A stretch of DNA of 64,000 bases from Nitrospirota bacterium (GTDB taxonomy: Bacteria; Nitrospirota; Thermodesulfovibrionia; Thermodesulfovibrionales; Dissulfurispiraceae). This document shows, piece after piece, positions 18,455-28,921 of this stretch. The position numbers and the translations under genes were made by a program. The number at the start of each line of letters is the position of its first letter. Position 1 is the stretch's first letter. The notes below the pieces were generated by a model. The model was given only the letters and a program-made list of their open reading frames with translations. It was not told the origin of the DNA and made no database searches. Where the stretch lies: contig JAJYVD010000005.1 of assembly GCA_021792185.1 (NCBI GenBank), positions 1 through 64,000 on the forward strand, read 5' to 3'.

Positions 18455-19313
18455 CAAGGCTTACATATCCCTGAACGGCATATGTAATTATCTGGTATGG
18501 CAGTGACAGTATCGGCCCGATTATCGGTATCAGCGAAAAAGGCGTGCCTATCAGGACTACAATAAAACCCGCGATCATATACCCTATTAACAAAACAACG
18601 TAAAATCCTACCGCAGAAGGCGTGGAATAAAGGTATTTCACGGTTTCCTTTAAGGCGTTAAACGGCTTTGTCCCGTTAAATGCCACATTTGCGATCCCGT
18701 AAACGGTTATGGACAGGGTCACTGTTATCAGAAAAACGCCTGCAGAGATAAGCACCAGAGAAAAAAAGACGCCGAGGAAAAGGGCGAGCGTAGCCTCCTG
18801 AGTTTTCGCCATTTCTATTACGGCGGATGCGGTTCCTCCGAGGATGCCGAGGATAAAGGCGAGCGTTACGAATATAATACTTACAAGAGAGGAAAACAGA
18901 AAGACAGAAAAAAACAACCTCCTGCCTTCGGCAAAAAATGATTTAACGGCAAATCTATGGTCTTCATTCAGCATAGACTTGCTCAATATCCCGATGGTGC
19001 CGCTGATGGTAAATATCCATAAGAGAACGATAAATGCGATATATACTATAAGGCTCAGGATCACTACCAGCGCCATGCCGAAGTATTTGCCGAGGAATTC
19101 CGCGGATCCCTTAAAGGCGCTTACTACATCCGTAAATCTCAGTATTTCGGTGAGGTCGAGCCCGAACATAATAAAGGCAACGGCTATGGGTATTCCCACG
19201 ATGAGGAAAAAACTGATACAGCTCAAGAGCATTGATGAAAACTGGATGATGACCAACTGCCAGTTTTTATGGACGGTATGCACGCCTTCTTTTATGACTG
19301 CAATGTATGACAT
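18306..19313 (-). CDS. hypothetical polytopic membrane protein
   Basis: This 335-residue protein has about six long hydrophobic helices in three pairs, with amphipathic stretches between, and a soluble tail of about 40 residues (from KTRHVSTTPQ) rich in S, T, P and E. It resembles membrane domains of the glycerophosphodiester-phosphodiesterase-anchor type, but I do not assign a function. It starts 4 bp after lpxI on the same strand. Its tail coding region overlaps the LipM-like gene on the other strand. Confidence 0.7.
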   Translation of the reverse strand: MSYIAVIKEGVHTVHKNWQLVIIQFSSMLLSCISFFLIVGIPIAVAFIMFGLDLTEILRFTDVVSAFKGSAEFLGKYFGMALVVILSLIVYIAFIVLLWIFTISGTIGILSKSMLNEDHRFAVKSFFAEGRRLFFSVFLFSSLVSIIFVTLAFILGILGGTASAVIEMAKTQEATLALFLGVFFSLVLISAGVFLITVTLSITVYGIANVAFNGTKPFNALKETVKYLYSTPSAVGFYVVLLIGYMIAGFIVVLIGTPFSLIPIIGPILSLPYQIITYAVQGYVSLVMLSSVFHFYYKTRHVSTTPQSSLASDASPKIESEQAPLPVETDTTRQE

Positions 19314-19317
19314 TATG

Positions 19318-20136
19318 TTAAAATTTCGCTCCGTTTACGCCTACTATGGAAATCCCGGCTTCTTCGGCATCCTTCACTATGCCTGCCCTGTTTATTATTA
19401 TACTCCTTTTCGCTTCCACGGCAAGGATGCGCGCATTGACCGCAACCATGGATTTAAGAGTATCGCTTCCTATAACGGGAACGTCGAGCCTCATGTCCTG
19501 ATGCGGCTTTGAGACTTTAACGACCACTGCGCTTTCTCCCGCCCATTTGCCGCCCCTCAGTATGGCCTCATCCGTGCCCTCTATAGCCTCGACCGCCATA
19601 ACTGCCCTGCCTTTTACCACCACGGTCTGCCCGATGTCGAGTTTCCCTATCTCCTTCGCTATCTTCCAGCCGAATTCTATGTCCTTCCACTCGTCATCGG
19701 TAGGCCGTATCTTCGTCAATACGCCTTCCGGCGTAAGGAGATGAGGGCTGAAGGATGCGGTGTCTATTATATCGATGCCTTCCTTTTCCATCTCTCTGGT
19801 AATGGCATTTAAGATTGAGTCGTCGGTTTTGTCTTTCAGAGAAAACAGCAGCTTCACCGCCCTCCAATCCGGAGTTATCCCTGATTTATAAAGCAGGGAT
19901 TTAGGAACCTTTCCCGCCATTATCGCCTTTTTTACCTCAAACTCCTTCAAGGTATCGATCATATCTCCCAGTTTTCCGACGTTAATCCATTTTATCTCAT
20001 CCGACGCTTCATTCAACTCAGCGGACGCAAGGTTTTCGAGGGCTACCGTAACAACCGTAAAGCCGCGCTCCTTTGCGTCCAGCGCTATTATTTTAGGTAG
20101 TTCGCCTCTTCCGGCTATTATTCCTATAGATTCCAT
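19318..20136 (-). CDS. lpxI: UDP-2,3-diacylglucosamine diphosphatase, LpxI type
   Basis: This 272-residue enzyme splits UDP-2,3-diacylglucosamine to lipid X in lipid A synthesis. The family start GIIAGRGELPKIIA, the central AGKVPK and the C-terminal KPHQDMRLDVPVIG are visible. Using LpxI instead of LpxH is usual outside the gammaproteobacteria. It lies downstream of lpxA in the envelope cluster, separated from it by a family-2 palindrome. Confidence 0.93.
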   Translation of the reverse strand: MESIGIIAGRGELPKIIALDAKERGFTVVTVALENLASAELNEASDEIKWINVGKLGDMIDTLKEFEVKKAIMAGKVPKSLLYKSGITPDWRAVKLLFSLKDKTDDSILNAITREMEKEGIDIIDTASFSPHLLTPEGVLTKIRPTDDEWKDIEFGWKIAKEIGKLDIGQTVVVKGRAVMAVEAIEGTDEAILRGGKWAGESAVVVKVSKPHQDMRLDVPVIGSDTLKSMVAVNARILAVEAKRSIIINRAGIVKDAEEAGISIVGVNGAKF

Positions 20137-20169
20137 AAATTTTACGTTTATTCTTAATATTAAAATTAT

Positions 20170-20315
20170 GGAGGCATGAACTGATAAAAAGCTTTACCTC
20201 GCCACCTTATTGAAGACGACTGCTACAACTTATCCAATAAAAAATCCCACGATGGATATACTGGATTGTTTCAAAAAATTGCGAATTGTAAAGATTTTTA
20301 GCAGTTCATGCCTCC
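20170..20315. repeat. palindromic element, family 2, copy D (146 bp)
   Basis: Arms of 28 bp match at 26 positions: both ends begin GGAGGCATGAACTG and continue into a TAAAAA-CTTTAC core. The interior has no gene. The element occupies the lpxA-lpxI gap. Confidence 0.85.
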
Positions 20316-20335
20316 GTGTAAATGCAACTTCATTA

Positions 20336-21115
20336 TTACCTGCATATTCCTCTTTTATTTTTTTCTATGAACTCCACGAGATGTTTCAGTTCTTTTGTTT
20401 CCGGAAGCTCGGATTTTATTTTTTTCAGAGCATCTTTTAATGTCTTCTTTTCCCTGAAAAGGATCTTATATGCCTTTTTCAGATTGTTTATGGCATCATC
20501 CGAAAAACCCTGCCTCTTAAGGCCGATGACATTAAGCCCGTATAATTTCGCGCGGGCGCCTGACGCCATCGTATACGGAGGTATGTCCTGCCCTATGCCG
20601 CTGAAACCGCCGACCATCGCATAAGCGCCGATTCGAGTAAACTGATGGACAACTACGAGGCCGCCGAATACCGCGAAATCCTCGACTACCACATGCCCGG
20701 CGAGCATTGCGGCATTGGCCATTATTACGGAATTGCCGATCTTACAGTCATGGGCTATATGGACATAGGCCATAAGGAAATTCGAATCGCCGATTTCCGT
20801 TAATCCGCCTTCTCCGGCCGTCGCTCTGTGGATAGAGGTATATTCTCTTATGATATTCTTTTTGCCGATCTTCACGCCGGTCTTTTCATTTTTGTATTTA
20901 ATATCCTGCGGCGGCAACCCTATGGTCGCAAAAGGATGAACGATGCACTCCTCGCCTATCTCCGTATCGCCTTCTACAATCACGTTGGATATAAGCCTTG
21001 CGCCTTTCTTTATAACAACGCCTTCGCCGATAATGCAAAAAGGCCCTATTGAAACATTATCCCCGATATCGGCCTTCGGGCTTACAATCGCTGTTTTGTG
21101 TATATTCTTTGACAT
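20336..21115 (-). CDS. lpxA: UDP-N-acetylglucosamine acyltransferase
   Basis: This enzyme adds the first 3-hydroxyacyl chain to UDP-GlcNAc, the first step of lipid A synthesis. The left-handed beta-helix hexapeptide repeats run through the N-terminal two thirds, with the catalytic histidine in MAYVHIAHDCKIG. The C-terminal helical part starts at GLNVIGLKRQGFS. I chose the ATG at 21115, giving 259 residues, because it yields the usual start MSKNIHKTAIV; the upstream ATG at 21142 overlaps the fabZ stop. Confidence 0.95.
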   Translation of the reverse strand: MSKNIHKTAIVSPKADIGDNVSIGPFCIIGEGVVIKKGARLISNVIVEGDTEIGEECIVHPFATIGLPPQDIKYKNEKTGVKIGKKNIIREYTSIHRATAGEGGLTEIGDSNFLMAYVHIAHDCKIGNSVIMANAAMLAGHVVVEDFAVFGGLVVVHQFTRIGAYAMVGGFSGIGQDIPPYTMASGARAKLYGLNVIGLKRQGFSDDAINNLKKAYKILFREKKTLKDALKKIKSELPETKELKHLVEFIEKNKRGICR

Positions 21116-21131
21116 CAATCCCCCTGTCTCT

Positions 21132-21554
21132 TTAAGCGGCAACCATAGCGGTAAACTCTGCCTCGGATTTTAACTGGTCACCGGCGAACGCATTGCCGGA
21201 AAATTTCCATACATTCCCTCGCTTGTGCATCACCTGAATCTCGAGCCTGAGCTGGTCTCCGGGCAATACAGGCTTCCTGAACTTCACCTTTTCAATGCTC
21301 ATAAAATAAACGTTTTTACCGCCCACTCCGGATTTAAATGCCAGAATGCCTGCCACCTGCGCCATGGCCTCTACGATCAGCACGCCCGGCATTACCGGAT
21401 TATTAGGGAAATGTCCCTGAAAAAAAGGCTCGTTAATGGTAACATTCTTTATCCCTACGGCCTTTATTTCGGGTTCGAGTTCTATCACCTTATCAACCAG
21501 CAGAAAAGGATACCTGTGGGGAAGCGTCGATAAGATTTCTTTAATATCTATCAT
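21132..21554 (-). CDS. fabZ: 3-hydroxyacyl-[acyl-carrier-protein] dehydratase
   Basis: This 140-residue hot-dog-fold enzyme dehydrates 3-hydroxyacyl-ACP in fatty acid elongation. The catalytic histidine is in [20 protein letters not shown], with the glutamate near its end. It overlaps lpxD by 4 bp (ATGA) and competes with LpxA and LpxD for 3-hydroxyacyl-ACP, which explains the shared operon. Confidence 0.97.
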   Translation of the reverse strand: MIDIKEILSTLPHRYPFLLVDKVIELEPEIKAVGIKNVTINEPFFQGHFPNNPVMPGVLIVEAMAQVAGILAFKSGVGGKNVYFMSIEKVKFRKPVLPGDQLRLEIQVMHKRGNVWKFSGNAFAGDQLKSEAEFTAMVAA

Positions 21555-22561
21555 CTCTCCTCCTTTTTGGTTCTTTCTTCGAGTTCTTTTATTTTTTTGT
21601 TAAGTTCAGGCAGTTTTGCGAAAACCGCCATAGCCCTGAGCCAATCCTTATGGGGCATCGGCAGTATGCCCGAATATACGCCCCTTTTCATTTCCCCCAG
21701 TGCGCCGCCTTTCGCGCCTACCATCGTGCCGGCTTCCAGCTTCGCATGATCGGCTACTCCGACCTGACCTCCGAGTATTACCCCATCGCCTATTTCAGAG
21801 CTCCCGGCTATGCCGACCTGTGAAACCAAAATAACATTATTTCCGATGCGCACATTATGCCCGATCTGGACAAGGTTATCTATTTTAGCGCCTTTGCCGA
21901 CAATCGTGTTTCCGGTAGTCGCCCTGTCGATAGTAACATTTGCGCCGATCTCTACATCGTCTTCTATGATTACGCCGCCTACCTGAGGTATTTTCCGGTG
22001 CATGCCGTCTTCAAACACATATCCGAAACCGTCGGAACCTATAACAGCGCCTGCATGGACTATAACCCTGCTGCCTATTTTTACTCCTTCCCTGACGGTA
22101 ACATTCGGATGTATCACCGAATCATTTCCTACAATACTGCCTTCGCCGATAAATACCCCTGAATAAATTACCGTTCCCGAGCCTATGGTCGCGTTGTCGG
22201 ATATATGAGCAAAAGGATAAATGGTAACGTTCTCCTTTACTACGGCCTTTCCCGAAACGAATGCCTTTTCATTGATGCCCTTGTACTGATGTGGCTTCAC
22301 ATAAAAATGCGCCAAGAGACGCGCAAAGGCATAGAGGGGATTTGAAACGATTATCTGAGGTTTGCCTATATCGTTAATCGGTCTATTAACAATAACTGCC
22401 GCTGCCCTGCTGCCTTTAAGCTCTTTCAGCAACTTTGTACCGGATAAAAATGTAATGTCTCCCTCTTTTGCCTCTGAAATGCCTGAAACGCCGTGTATCT
22501 CAACTTCGCCGTCACCAACAACCTCTCCGCTTATTAACGCGGCAATATCTCTAAGCTTCAT
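21551..22561 (-). CDS. lpxD: UDP-3-O-(3-hydroxyacyl)glucosamine N-acyltransferase
   Basis: This 336-residue enzyme adds the N-linked acyl chain in lipid A synthesis. It has the N-terminal uridine-binding domain (residues 1-100), then a long hexapeptide beta-helix with the catalytic histidine in [12 protein letters not shown], and a short helical C-terminus. It lies 10 bp after ompH. Confidence 0.96.
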   Translation of the reverse strand: MKLRDIAALISGEVVGDGEVEIHGVSGISEAKEGDITFLSGTKLLKELKGSRAAAVIVNRPINDIGKPQIIVSNPLYAFARLLAHFYVKPHQYKGINEKAFVSGKAVVKENVTIYPFAHISDNATIGSGTVIYSGVFIGEGSIVGNDSVIHPNVTVREGVKIGSRVIVHAGAVIGSDGFGYVFEDGMHRKIPQVGGVIIEDDVEIGANVTIDRATTGNTIVGKGAKIDNLVQIGHNVRIGNNVILVSQVGIAGSSEIGDGVILGGQVGVADHAKLEAGTMVGAKGGALGEMKRGVYSGILPMPHKDWLRAMAVFAKLPELNKKIKELEERTKKEER

Positions 22562-22571
22562 AGTTAGGGTC

Positions 22572-23108
22572 TTATTTCTTGCCGGTCTTTGGCTCGTTAT
22601 GTTTCTTTATAACCCTATCGGTAATGTCGAGCGGCTTTGCAGCGTAAAGAACAAGGCCTTCTGCCCGCTCCAGTATTAAGGAATATCCTTCTTCCTGTGC
22701 AATCTTATTAATCACATCCCTTAAATCCTTAATTATTCCACCTGTAAGTTCGCCTTCCTTTTTCTTCACCTCGGCCTGCGAGTCGGTCACGATTCTCTGG
22801 AAATCCCTTGCGAGCCGTTCAAGCTCCTCTTCCTTTGCCTTTCTCGCCTCTGCAGAAATTATGGCTGTCTGTTTTTCGAGTTCTCCCTTTAAAGCCTCGA
22901 GCTTTTTACCCTTTTCATCTATGACTGTCTGCTTGGATTTAATCAGGGATTCCAAATCGGTCTTTGCCTTTTTCCCGGCCTCCGATTCATTAAGCGCCAT
23001 AAAAAGATCTACGATCCCGACCTTAAGCGCTTCTGCGGCTGTCGCCTTTGAAACCGTACCCCCTGCTATGCACAACATTATACTTACCGCCACTAAAATT
23101 TTTTTCAT
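22572..23108 (-). CDS. OmpH/Skp-like periplasmic chaperone
   Basis: This 178-residue protein has a signal peptide (about residues 1-24, ending ATAAEA). The Skp/OmpH pattern follows: a short beta start ([14 protein letters not shown]), a long charged coiled coil (residues 45-125) and a return strand ([11 protein letters not shown]). Skp holds unfolded outer-membrane proteins for the Bam complex. It lies directly downstream of bamA, as in most diderms. Confidence 0.92.
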   Translation of the reverse strand: MKKILVAVSIMLCIAGGTVSKATAAEALKVGIVDLFMALNESEAGKKAKTDLESLIKSKQTVIDEKGKKLEALKGELEKQTAIISAEARKAKEEELERLARDFQRIVTDSQAEVKKKEGELTGGIIKDLRDVINKIAQEEGYSLILERAEGLVLYAAKPLDITDRVIKKHNEPKTGKK

Positions 23109-23130
23109 TTCTATCCTCCAATTTTAATTT

Positions 23131-25383
23131 TTAAAAGAAAGAGCCGAATGTAAACTCTATCTTGCTTGCCGATTCTCCTGCTCTCTTGTCGAGATTATAG
23201 CCCCATTCTATTCTTATCGGGCCCATTGGCGACACCCATCGTATACCTGTCCCTGTCGTATATCTCAAATCGCTTCCAAGGGCTTCTCCGGTACCGTATG
23301 CCCTGCCGGCATCAAAAAACACAAGCCCCTTAAATTTAAACTCCGCTATAATAGGAAAAATATATTCGGCGTTTAAAACGAGTTCTTTTTCGCCGCCAAT
23401 CGCCACTCCATTAGGGTCCTTCGGCCCCGCAGCGCCGTAGCCAAGACCGCGCACTGTGTGTATTCCTCCGACGTAATACCTCTCATAGAGCGGAAGCTTT
23501 TTATCGAATAAGCCTGTCGCATATCCGACCCGGCCGCGGAGATGCACGGTAGTAACATCAAACACCGGATAAAACCACGCCGAGTCAAGAATCCCTTTAA
23601 GAAAAGCGTTTGTGCCGCCCAGTCCGGCAAATGTCACGGCTGCGGTGTTCTTAGAGCCTTTCGACGGGGCGAGGAGATTATTTCTCGTATCCCTTCCGAG
23701 CGACGTTGTAATGCTGCTTGTTGTCCTTGTTCCCGCCTGATCTTTTACCAATGATGACGCATCCGATCTTATATTGCTTATCGTTGTGTTTTCAAAATTA
23801 TATCCTATCGATGCCCCCCAGTATTCCCAGAAGCTCTTTCCTAAAGACACATCGAACCCGGTAGATTTTCTGTTAAAACTTCCGTACTTCCTGTTTGTCT
23901 TATAAGCAGCGGCCCCAAACGACAGCGGTTTGTCCATAAACCATGGATCCCTGTATGATAACTCATAAAATGACATCCTGCCGCCGAGCTCTCCGCGCAA
24001 TTTTATGTATTGCCCTGACCCGAACAAGTTACCCTGGGTAATATCCACCATCCCGATAAGCTGATCTACAGAACTATAACCGCCGCCGACACTCAAAAAT
24101 CCCGTAGGCTTGTCTTTTACCTTTACATCGATGTCAACGAGCTTTTGCTCCGGCTTAGGTTTAGGCGCAATATCCACCGTCTCGAAAAACTGGAGATTAT
24201 TAAGCCTTTCATAGCTTCTTTTCAGGGCAGAGGCATTAAACACGTCTCCCTCATCGAGCCTTATTTCCCTGCGTATGACCTTATCCCTCGTCTTTGTGTT
24301 TCCGGATATGTCTATCCTCCCTATCCGGTATTTATCCCCTTCGCTGATCCTGTAAACCACCTTTACTTCTTTTTTATCCTCATCCGGAACAAGGTCCGGG
24401 AAAACATTGACAAGAGCATATCCGTTGTTGGAATACTTATCCGATATTTCGACGACATCCTTGCGCAAAGTTTCTTTATTGAAAATCTTATTGGGAGAAA
24501 GTTTTATGAGCTTTCTCAGCTCTTCTTCAGAAAATGCCTTGTTGCCGGCTATATTCACAGAGGTAACTTTGAACTGCTCTCCTTCCGATACCTGAATGGA
24601 AATCCTCATCCCATCTTTTACATCGGTTAATTGTATGGCCGGTTCTCCAACCACAACATTCAGGTATCCGTTATTGTAATAAAGGTCTTTTATCCTTTCC
24701 ATGTCGGCTCTCATTTCGTCTTTCTTATAATATCCGCCGCCCAGAACAAATGAGAACATCCCCCTCTCGGATATCTTCATGGCCTTTTTGATCTTACCGG
24801 CAGAGAGAGCCTTATTCCCTTCTATCTTTATCTCCTTTATCTTTACCTTCTCTCCTTCTTCTATCTGATAGGTGACATAAACTTCTTCGTCTTCCACCTT
24901 TCTTGTAACCGGCACAATTTTGGCGAGGTAATACCCTTCGTCCTCATAAAACGCCCTCAGCTTTCCTGCGTTATCGTTAATAAGGGTGATATCCGATATA
25001 GCGCCTGCAGTCAAACCGATCTTCTCTTTTAAGTCGTCGTCCTTGAATTTTTTGTTGCCCTGAAACTCGACCCTTACAACGGTCGACTTTTCCTTGACCA
25101 CATAAGAAATCCTTATTCCGCCTTCAAAAGGTTCGGCCTCCACCTTTACATCGTCAAAATAACCCATTTTGTATATGGCCTTTATATCTTCCGCGGTCTT
25201 CTCTTGCGAAAAGGATTCGCCGATTTTCTGCGACAATTTCGCCCTGATGGAGCCCTCTTCTATCCTCTTTAATCCTTTCACCTCGATAGCGGTTACGGTG
25301 GGAAGTTCCTGAGCAGGGACCGTACTGATAATCACTGCGGTCAGCAACAACACTAAAAGCGTAATAATTACATTTCTATTCAT
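23131..25383 (-). CDS. bamA: outer membrane protein assembly factor BamA
   Basis: This 750-residue protein has a signal peptide, five POTRA domains (about residues 25-345) and a C-terminal 16-stranded barrel ending in aromatic FTFGSFF. The barrel loop motif VRGLGYGAAGP matches the conserved VRGF/Y of loop 6. It folds and inserts outer-membrane barrels. The start at 25383 is preferred because GGAGG lies eight bases before it. Confidence 0.97.
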   Translation of the reverse strand: MNRNVIITLLVLLLTAVIISTVPAQELPTVTAIEVKGLKRIEEGSIRAKLSQKIGESFSQEKTAEDIKAIYKMGYFDDVKVEAEPFEGGIRISYVVKEKSTVVRVEFQGNKKFKDDDLKEKIGLTAGAISDITLINDNAGKLRAFYEDEGYYLAKIVPVTRKVEDEEVYVTYQIEEGEKVKIKEIKIEGNKALSAGKIKKAMKISERGMFSFVLGGGYYKKDEMRADMERIKDLYYNNGYLNVVVGEPAIQLTDVKDGMRISIQVSEGEQFKVTSVNIAGNKAFSEEELRKLIKLSPNKIFNKETLRKDVVEISDKYSNNGYALVNVFPDLVPDEDKKEVKVVYRISEGDKYRIGRIDISGNTKTRDKVIRREIRLDEGDVFNASALKRSYERLNNLQFFETVDIAPKPKPEQKLVDIDVKVKDKPTGFLSVGGGYSSVDQLIGMVDITQGNLFGSGQYIKLRGELGGRMSFYELSYRDPWFMDKPLSFGAAAYKTNRKYGSFNRKSTGFDVSLGKSFWEYWGASIGYNFENTTISNIRSDASSLVKDQAGTRTTSSITTSLGRDTRNNLLAPSKGSKNTAAVTFAGLGGTNAFLKGILDSAWFYPVFDVTTVHLRGRVGYATGLFDKKLPLYERYYVGGIHTVRGLGYGAAGPKDPNGVAIGGEKELVLNAEYIFPIIAEFKFKGLVFFDAGRAYGTGEALGSDLRYTTGTGIRWVSPMGPIRIEWGYNLDKRAGESASKIEFTFGSFF

Positions 25384-25398
25384 AAGTCTTTCCTCCAC

Positions 25399-25526
25399 AG
25401 GCCCCCTTTAACCGATGGTTAGTATACCACAATTTAATTTGAAAATAACAAAAGAATGCTCTTTAGGTTATAATAAACAGATTCGGAAAACTTCATGGGA
25501 TTTTTATTCATTCATAAGGAGAGGGT
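25399..25526. promoter_or_regulatory. divergent promoter region between bamA and the ROK kinase gene
   Basis: This 128-bp gap must drive both directions. TATAAT at 25469-25474 is a good plus-strand -10 box but has only a weak -35 (TAACAA) at 17 bp. On the minus strand TATACT (about 25422-25427) could serve the bamA operon. The boxes were assigned by eye only. Confidence 0.45.
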
Positions 25527-26471
25527 ATGTCGCAAAATGTTGCCATAGGCGTGGATATAGGCGGTACTAATATAAGGGCGGCGGTTATTAACAGCAGCGG
25601 CGATGTTGAACTGAAAATGAAGGAAGCTACCGGCGCCGCCCCTATCGAAACGGTCAATAAGATCGTAGATTCCCTGTATTCCCGGTATTCTCAAAGGATA
25701 TGCGGTATCGGCATTGCCGTTGCAGGCATCATCGACAGGGATGAAGGTGTTGTTGTAATGTCGCCGAACATCCAGGGGATCGCAGGCAAGGGCTTGAAAT
25801 CCGAGATCGGAAGCCGTCATAAAACATGTATAGTCGTAGAAAATGACGCTAACGCCGCTGCTTATGGAGAAAAGTTCGCGGGAGCTGGAAGGGATTTTAA
25901 AAATTTCGTAATCCTTACGTTAGGCACAGGCATAGGCAGCGGAATAGTGATAAATAACAGGCTATTGCCGGTCGCGGCAGAGGCCGGCCACATCAGCATA
26001 AATGCCAACGGCAAGCCCTGCGTCTGTGGAAATGTCGGATGCCTTGAATCGTACGCATCGGCAACCGCTATCATAGGCAATGCCGTGCTGGAAATCGAAA
26101 AGGGATGCAGCAGCATTTTAAGGGATTACCACAACGGAAACTTTTATAAGATCGACGCGGAGGATATTTACAAGGCCGCCCTCGATGGAGACCCCCTATC
26201 AAGGACCGTTGTAAGGGAGGCCGGTAAAAACCTCGGCATCGGCATTGCCGGCTTAATAAACCTCTTAAGCCCTGACGCGGTTATTCTTACCGGCGGGCTT
26301 TTGGGGGCATGGAATATCTATGTCGAGGCTGCGATTCAAGAGGCCTCGAAGAGGGCCATCAAAGAGCTCTATGGCAAAGTAAAAATCATTCCATCCTCTT
26401 TAGGGGACAACGCGGGTATTATCGGCGCCGCGAAACTTGCGTTCGATGAATGTAAAATGTGCATGGAATGA
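25527..26471 (+). CDS. ROK family sugar kinase (glucokinase-like)
   Basis: This 314-residue protein has the ATP phosphate loop [13 protein letters not shown], the catalytic aspartate in [11 protein letters not shown] and the ROK zinc motif [21 protein letters not shown]. It would phosphorylate glucose or a related hexose or N-acetylhexosamine using ATP. It overlaps lepA by 4 bp, so the pair is translationally coupled. Confidence 0.9.
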   Translation: MSQNVAIGVDIGGTNIRAAVINSSGDVELKMKEATGAAPIETVNKIVDSLYSRYSQRICGIGIAVAGIIDRDEGVVVMSPNIQGIAGKGLKSEIGSRHKTCIVVENDANAAAYGEKFAGAGRDFKNFVILTLGTGIGSGIVINNRLLPVAAEAGHISINANGKPCVCGNVGCLESYASATAIIGNAVLEIEKGCSSILRDYHNGNFYKIDAEDIYKAALDGDPLSRTVVREAGKNLGIGIAGLINLLSPDAVILTGGLLGAWNIYVEAAIQEASKRAIKELYGKVKIIPSSLGDNAGIIGAAKLAFDECKMCME

Positions 26472-28273
26472 TGGGAATGCCTTCGACTAAAAATATAAGA
26501 AATTTTTCGATTATCGCTCATATAGACCACGGCAAATCAACCCTCGCGGACAGGCTTCTGGAATTCACCGGGGCATTGAGTTCGCGGGAGATGATGGAGC
26601 AGGTGCTCGATTCCATGGATCTCGAAAGAGAGCGCGGCATTACCATCAAAGCGCATGCTGTCCGGCTTAAATACTCTGCCGACGACGGCAAGGAATATAC
26701 CCTGAACCTCATCGACACGCCCGGACATGTGGACTTTTCTTATGAGGTATCGCGAAGCCTCGCATCGTGCGAAGGAAGCCTTCTGGTCGTAGATGCGACA
26801 CAGGGAGTAGAGGCGCAGACCCTTGCAAACACTTATCTTGCCGTAGAACACAATCACGAAATAATACCCGTCATCAACAAAATAGACCTGCCCGGCGCCG
26901 AACCCGAACGGGTAAAGGCGCAGATAGAAGACGCCGTCGGCATAGACTGCTCCGAAGCCATACTCGCAAGCGCAAAGGAAGGAATAGGCATTAAGGAAAT
27001 ACTGGAGTCTATCGTAAAAAAAATACCGCCCCCTTCGGGCGAAGATGAAGCCAGATTGAAGGCATTGATTTTCGACTCGTGGTTCGACAATTATCAAGGC
27101 GTGATCGTCCTTACAAGGGTCTTCGAGGGGACAATCCGCCCCGGCATGAGAATAAGATTTATGGCGGCCGGCAAGGAGTATGAGGTCTCGAAGGTCGGCG
27201 TTTTCACGCCGAAAATGACGGACATGCCGCAACTATCTGCCGGCGAGGTCGGCTATATTATTGCAGGCATAAAGACTGTAGGTGATACGAAAATAGGAGA
27301 CACTATTACAAACTCCGATAACCCTGCCGACAAGCAATTGTCCGGATATAAAGAAATAAAGCCTATGGTCTTCTGCGGGCTTTATCCCGTAGAAACGCAT
27401 CAATACGAGGACTTAAAGACCGCCCTCGAAAAATTGAGGCTTAACGATTCGTCTTTCAGTTTCGAGCCCGAGACCTCAACCGCCCTCGGATTCGGCTTTA
27501 GATGCGGTTTTTTAGGACTGCTTCACATGGAAATAATCAAAGAAAGGCTCGAAAGGGAATTCGAGCTTTCCCTGATAAGCACCGCGCCTACGGTCATATA
27601 CAGGGTAACGGATATGAAAGGCAACGAAATATCCGTTGATAATCCGAGCAGCCTGCCGGACAGGTATCTCACGATAGAAGAGCCGTACGTGAAAGTGGCG
27701 ATATTTGTGCCTCAACCGTATATCGGCCAGATACTCGAACTCTGCCAGGAAAAGCGAGGCGTCCAAAAGGATTTTTCATACATAAGTCAGGACAGGATTA
27801 TGGTTACCTATGAATTGCCGCTGAACGAGATACTATGGGATTTTTACGACCGGCTCAAATCGGTTTCAAAAGGCTATGCGTCGATGGACTATGAGTTCCT
27901 CGGCTACAAAGAATCGAGTCTTGTCAAACTCGACATCCTGCTTAACGGAGAAACCGTGGATGCGCTTTCCTTGATTGTCCACAAGGACAAGGCGTATTAT
28001 AAGGGCAGGCAGATTGCCGAAAAACTGCGCCAAGTAATACCGAGGCAGTTATTCGAGATAGCGATTCAGGCTGCCATCGGCGGAAAGGTTATTGCGCGGG
28101 AGAGCATAAAAGCCCTCAGAAAAAATGTCCTCGCAAAGTGTTACGGAGGGGATATTACGAGAAAGAGAAAGCTTCTCGAAAAACAGAAAGAAGGCAAGAA
28201 GAGGATGAAGCAGATAGGAAAGCTGGAGATACCGCAGGAGGCGTTCCTGTCGGTATTGCAGGTGAAGGAATAA
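26468..28273 (+). CDS. lepA: elongation factor 4 (LepA)
   Basis: This 601-residue ribosomal translocase-like GTPase acts on stalled or initiating ribosomes. It has G1 [10 protein letters not shown]2/G3 ERGITIK and DTPGHVDF, and G4 NKIDLPGA. The EF4-specific C-terminal domain is seen around [21 protein letters not shown] use the ATG at 26468, which overlaps the ROK stop as ATGA; nearby ATGs at 26471 and 26477 are alternatives. Confidence 0.97.
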   Translation: MMGMPSTKNIRNFSIIAHIDHGKSTLADRLLEFTGALSSREMMEQVLDSMDLERERGITIKAHAVRLKYSADDGKEYTLNLIDTPGHVDFSYEVSRSLASCEGSLLVVDATQGVEAQTLANTYLAVEHNHEIIPVINKIDLPGAEPERVKAQIEDAVGIDCSEAILASAKEGIGIKEILESIVKKIPPPSGEDEARLKALIFDSWFDNYQGVIVLTRVFEGTIRPGMRIRFMAAGKEYEVSKVGVFTPKMTDMPQLSAGEVGYIIAGIKTVGDTKIGDTITNSDNPADKQLSGYKEIKPMVFCGLYPVETHQYEDLKTALEKLRLNDSSFSFEPETSTALGFGFRCGFLGLLHMEIIKERLEREFELSLISTAPTVIYRVTDMKGNEISVDNPSSLPDRYLTIEEPYVKVAIFVPQPYIGQILELCQEKRGVQKDFSYISQDRIMVTYELPLNEILWDFYDRLKSVSKGYASMDYEFLGYKESSLVKLDILLNGETVDALSLIVHKDKAYYKGRQIAEKLRQVIPRQLFEIAIQAAIGGKVIARESIKALRKNVLAKCYGGDITRKRKLLEKQKEGKKRMKQIGKLEIPQEAFLSVLQVKE

Positions 28274-28294
28274 AACGACCGGAGCGATAGAGTA

Positions 28295-28921
28295 ATGAGA
28301 AAACAAGTGATTAAATGGAAACAAAGCAAGCTGTGGGAATATACCAAGGCGATAGGCATTGCGCTGCTGCTCGCCCTTGTCATCAGGACTTACGTGGTTC
28401 AGGCATTCAAGATCCCCTCGGGATCGATGCTCCAGACCCTTTTGGTCGGAGACCATATCCTTGTAAACAAGTTTATCTACGGGACAAAAATACCGTTTTC
28501 CGACAAGAGAATATTGATATTGACCAAACCCATGAGCGGGGACATCATAGTCTTCAAGTTCCCCGAAGACCCGAGCAGGGATTTCATAAAAAGGGTCATC
28601 GCCGTAGAAGGAGACATGATCGAGTCGAGGGATAAAAAAATCCTTGTCAACGGGAAATCGATAAATGAACCGTACGCGCAGCATACCGACAATTCCACGC
28701 GCATGGGCGGCATGGAGCCGAGGGACAATTTCGGTCCCTATCTTGTGCCGAAAAATAAGGTCTTTGTAATGGGAGACAACCGCGATCAGAGTTACGACAG
28801 CAGATACTGGGGATATGTCGATATGAAAGAGTTGAGGGGCAAGGCGTTTATCATATACTGGTCGTGGGACGGCATAAAAAAAATGCCGAGGCTCGGAAGG
28901 ATGGGAAAGCTGGTGCGCTAA
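28295..28921 (+). CDS. lepB: signal peptidase I
   Basis: This 208-residue membrane protease removes signal peptides from exported proteins. One N-terminal membrane helix (about residues 16-34) is followed by the serine motif PSGSMLQTL, the lysine in KRVIAVEGD and box E GDNRDQSYDSRYWG. It lies 21 bp after lepA, a classic pairing, and overlaps the start of ribE by 1 bp. Confidence 0.96.
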   Translation: MRKQVIKWKQSKLWEYTKAIGIALLLALVIRTYVVQAFKIPSGSMLQTLLVGDHILVNKFIYGTKIPFSDKRILILTKPMSGDIIVFKFPEDPSRDFIKRVIAVEGDMIESRDKKILVNGKSINEPYAQHTDNSTRMGGMEPRDNFGPYLVPKNKVFVMGDNRDQSYDSRYWGYVDMKELRGKAFIIYWSWDGIKKMPRLGRMGKLVR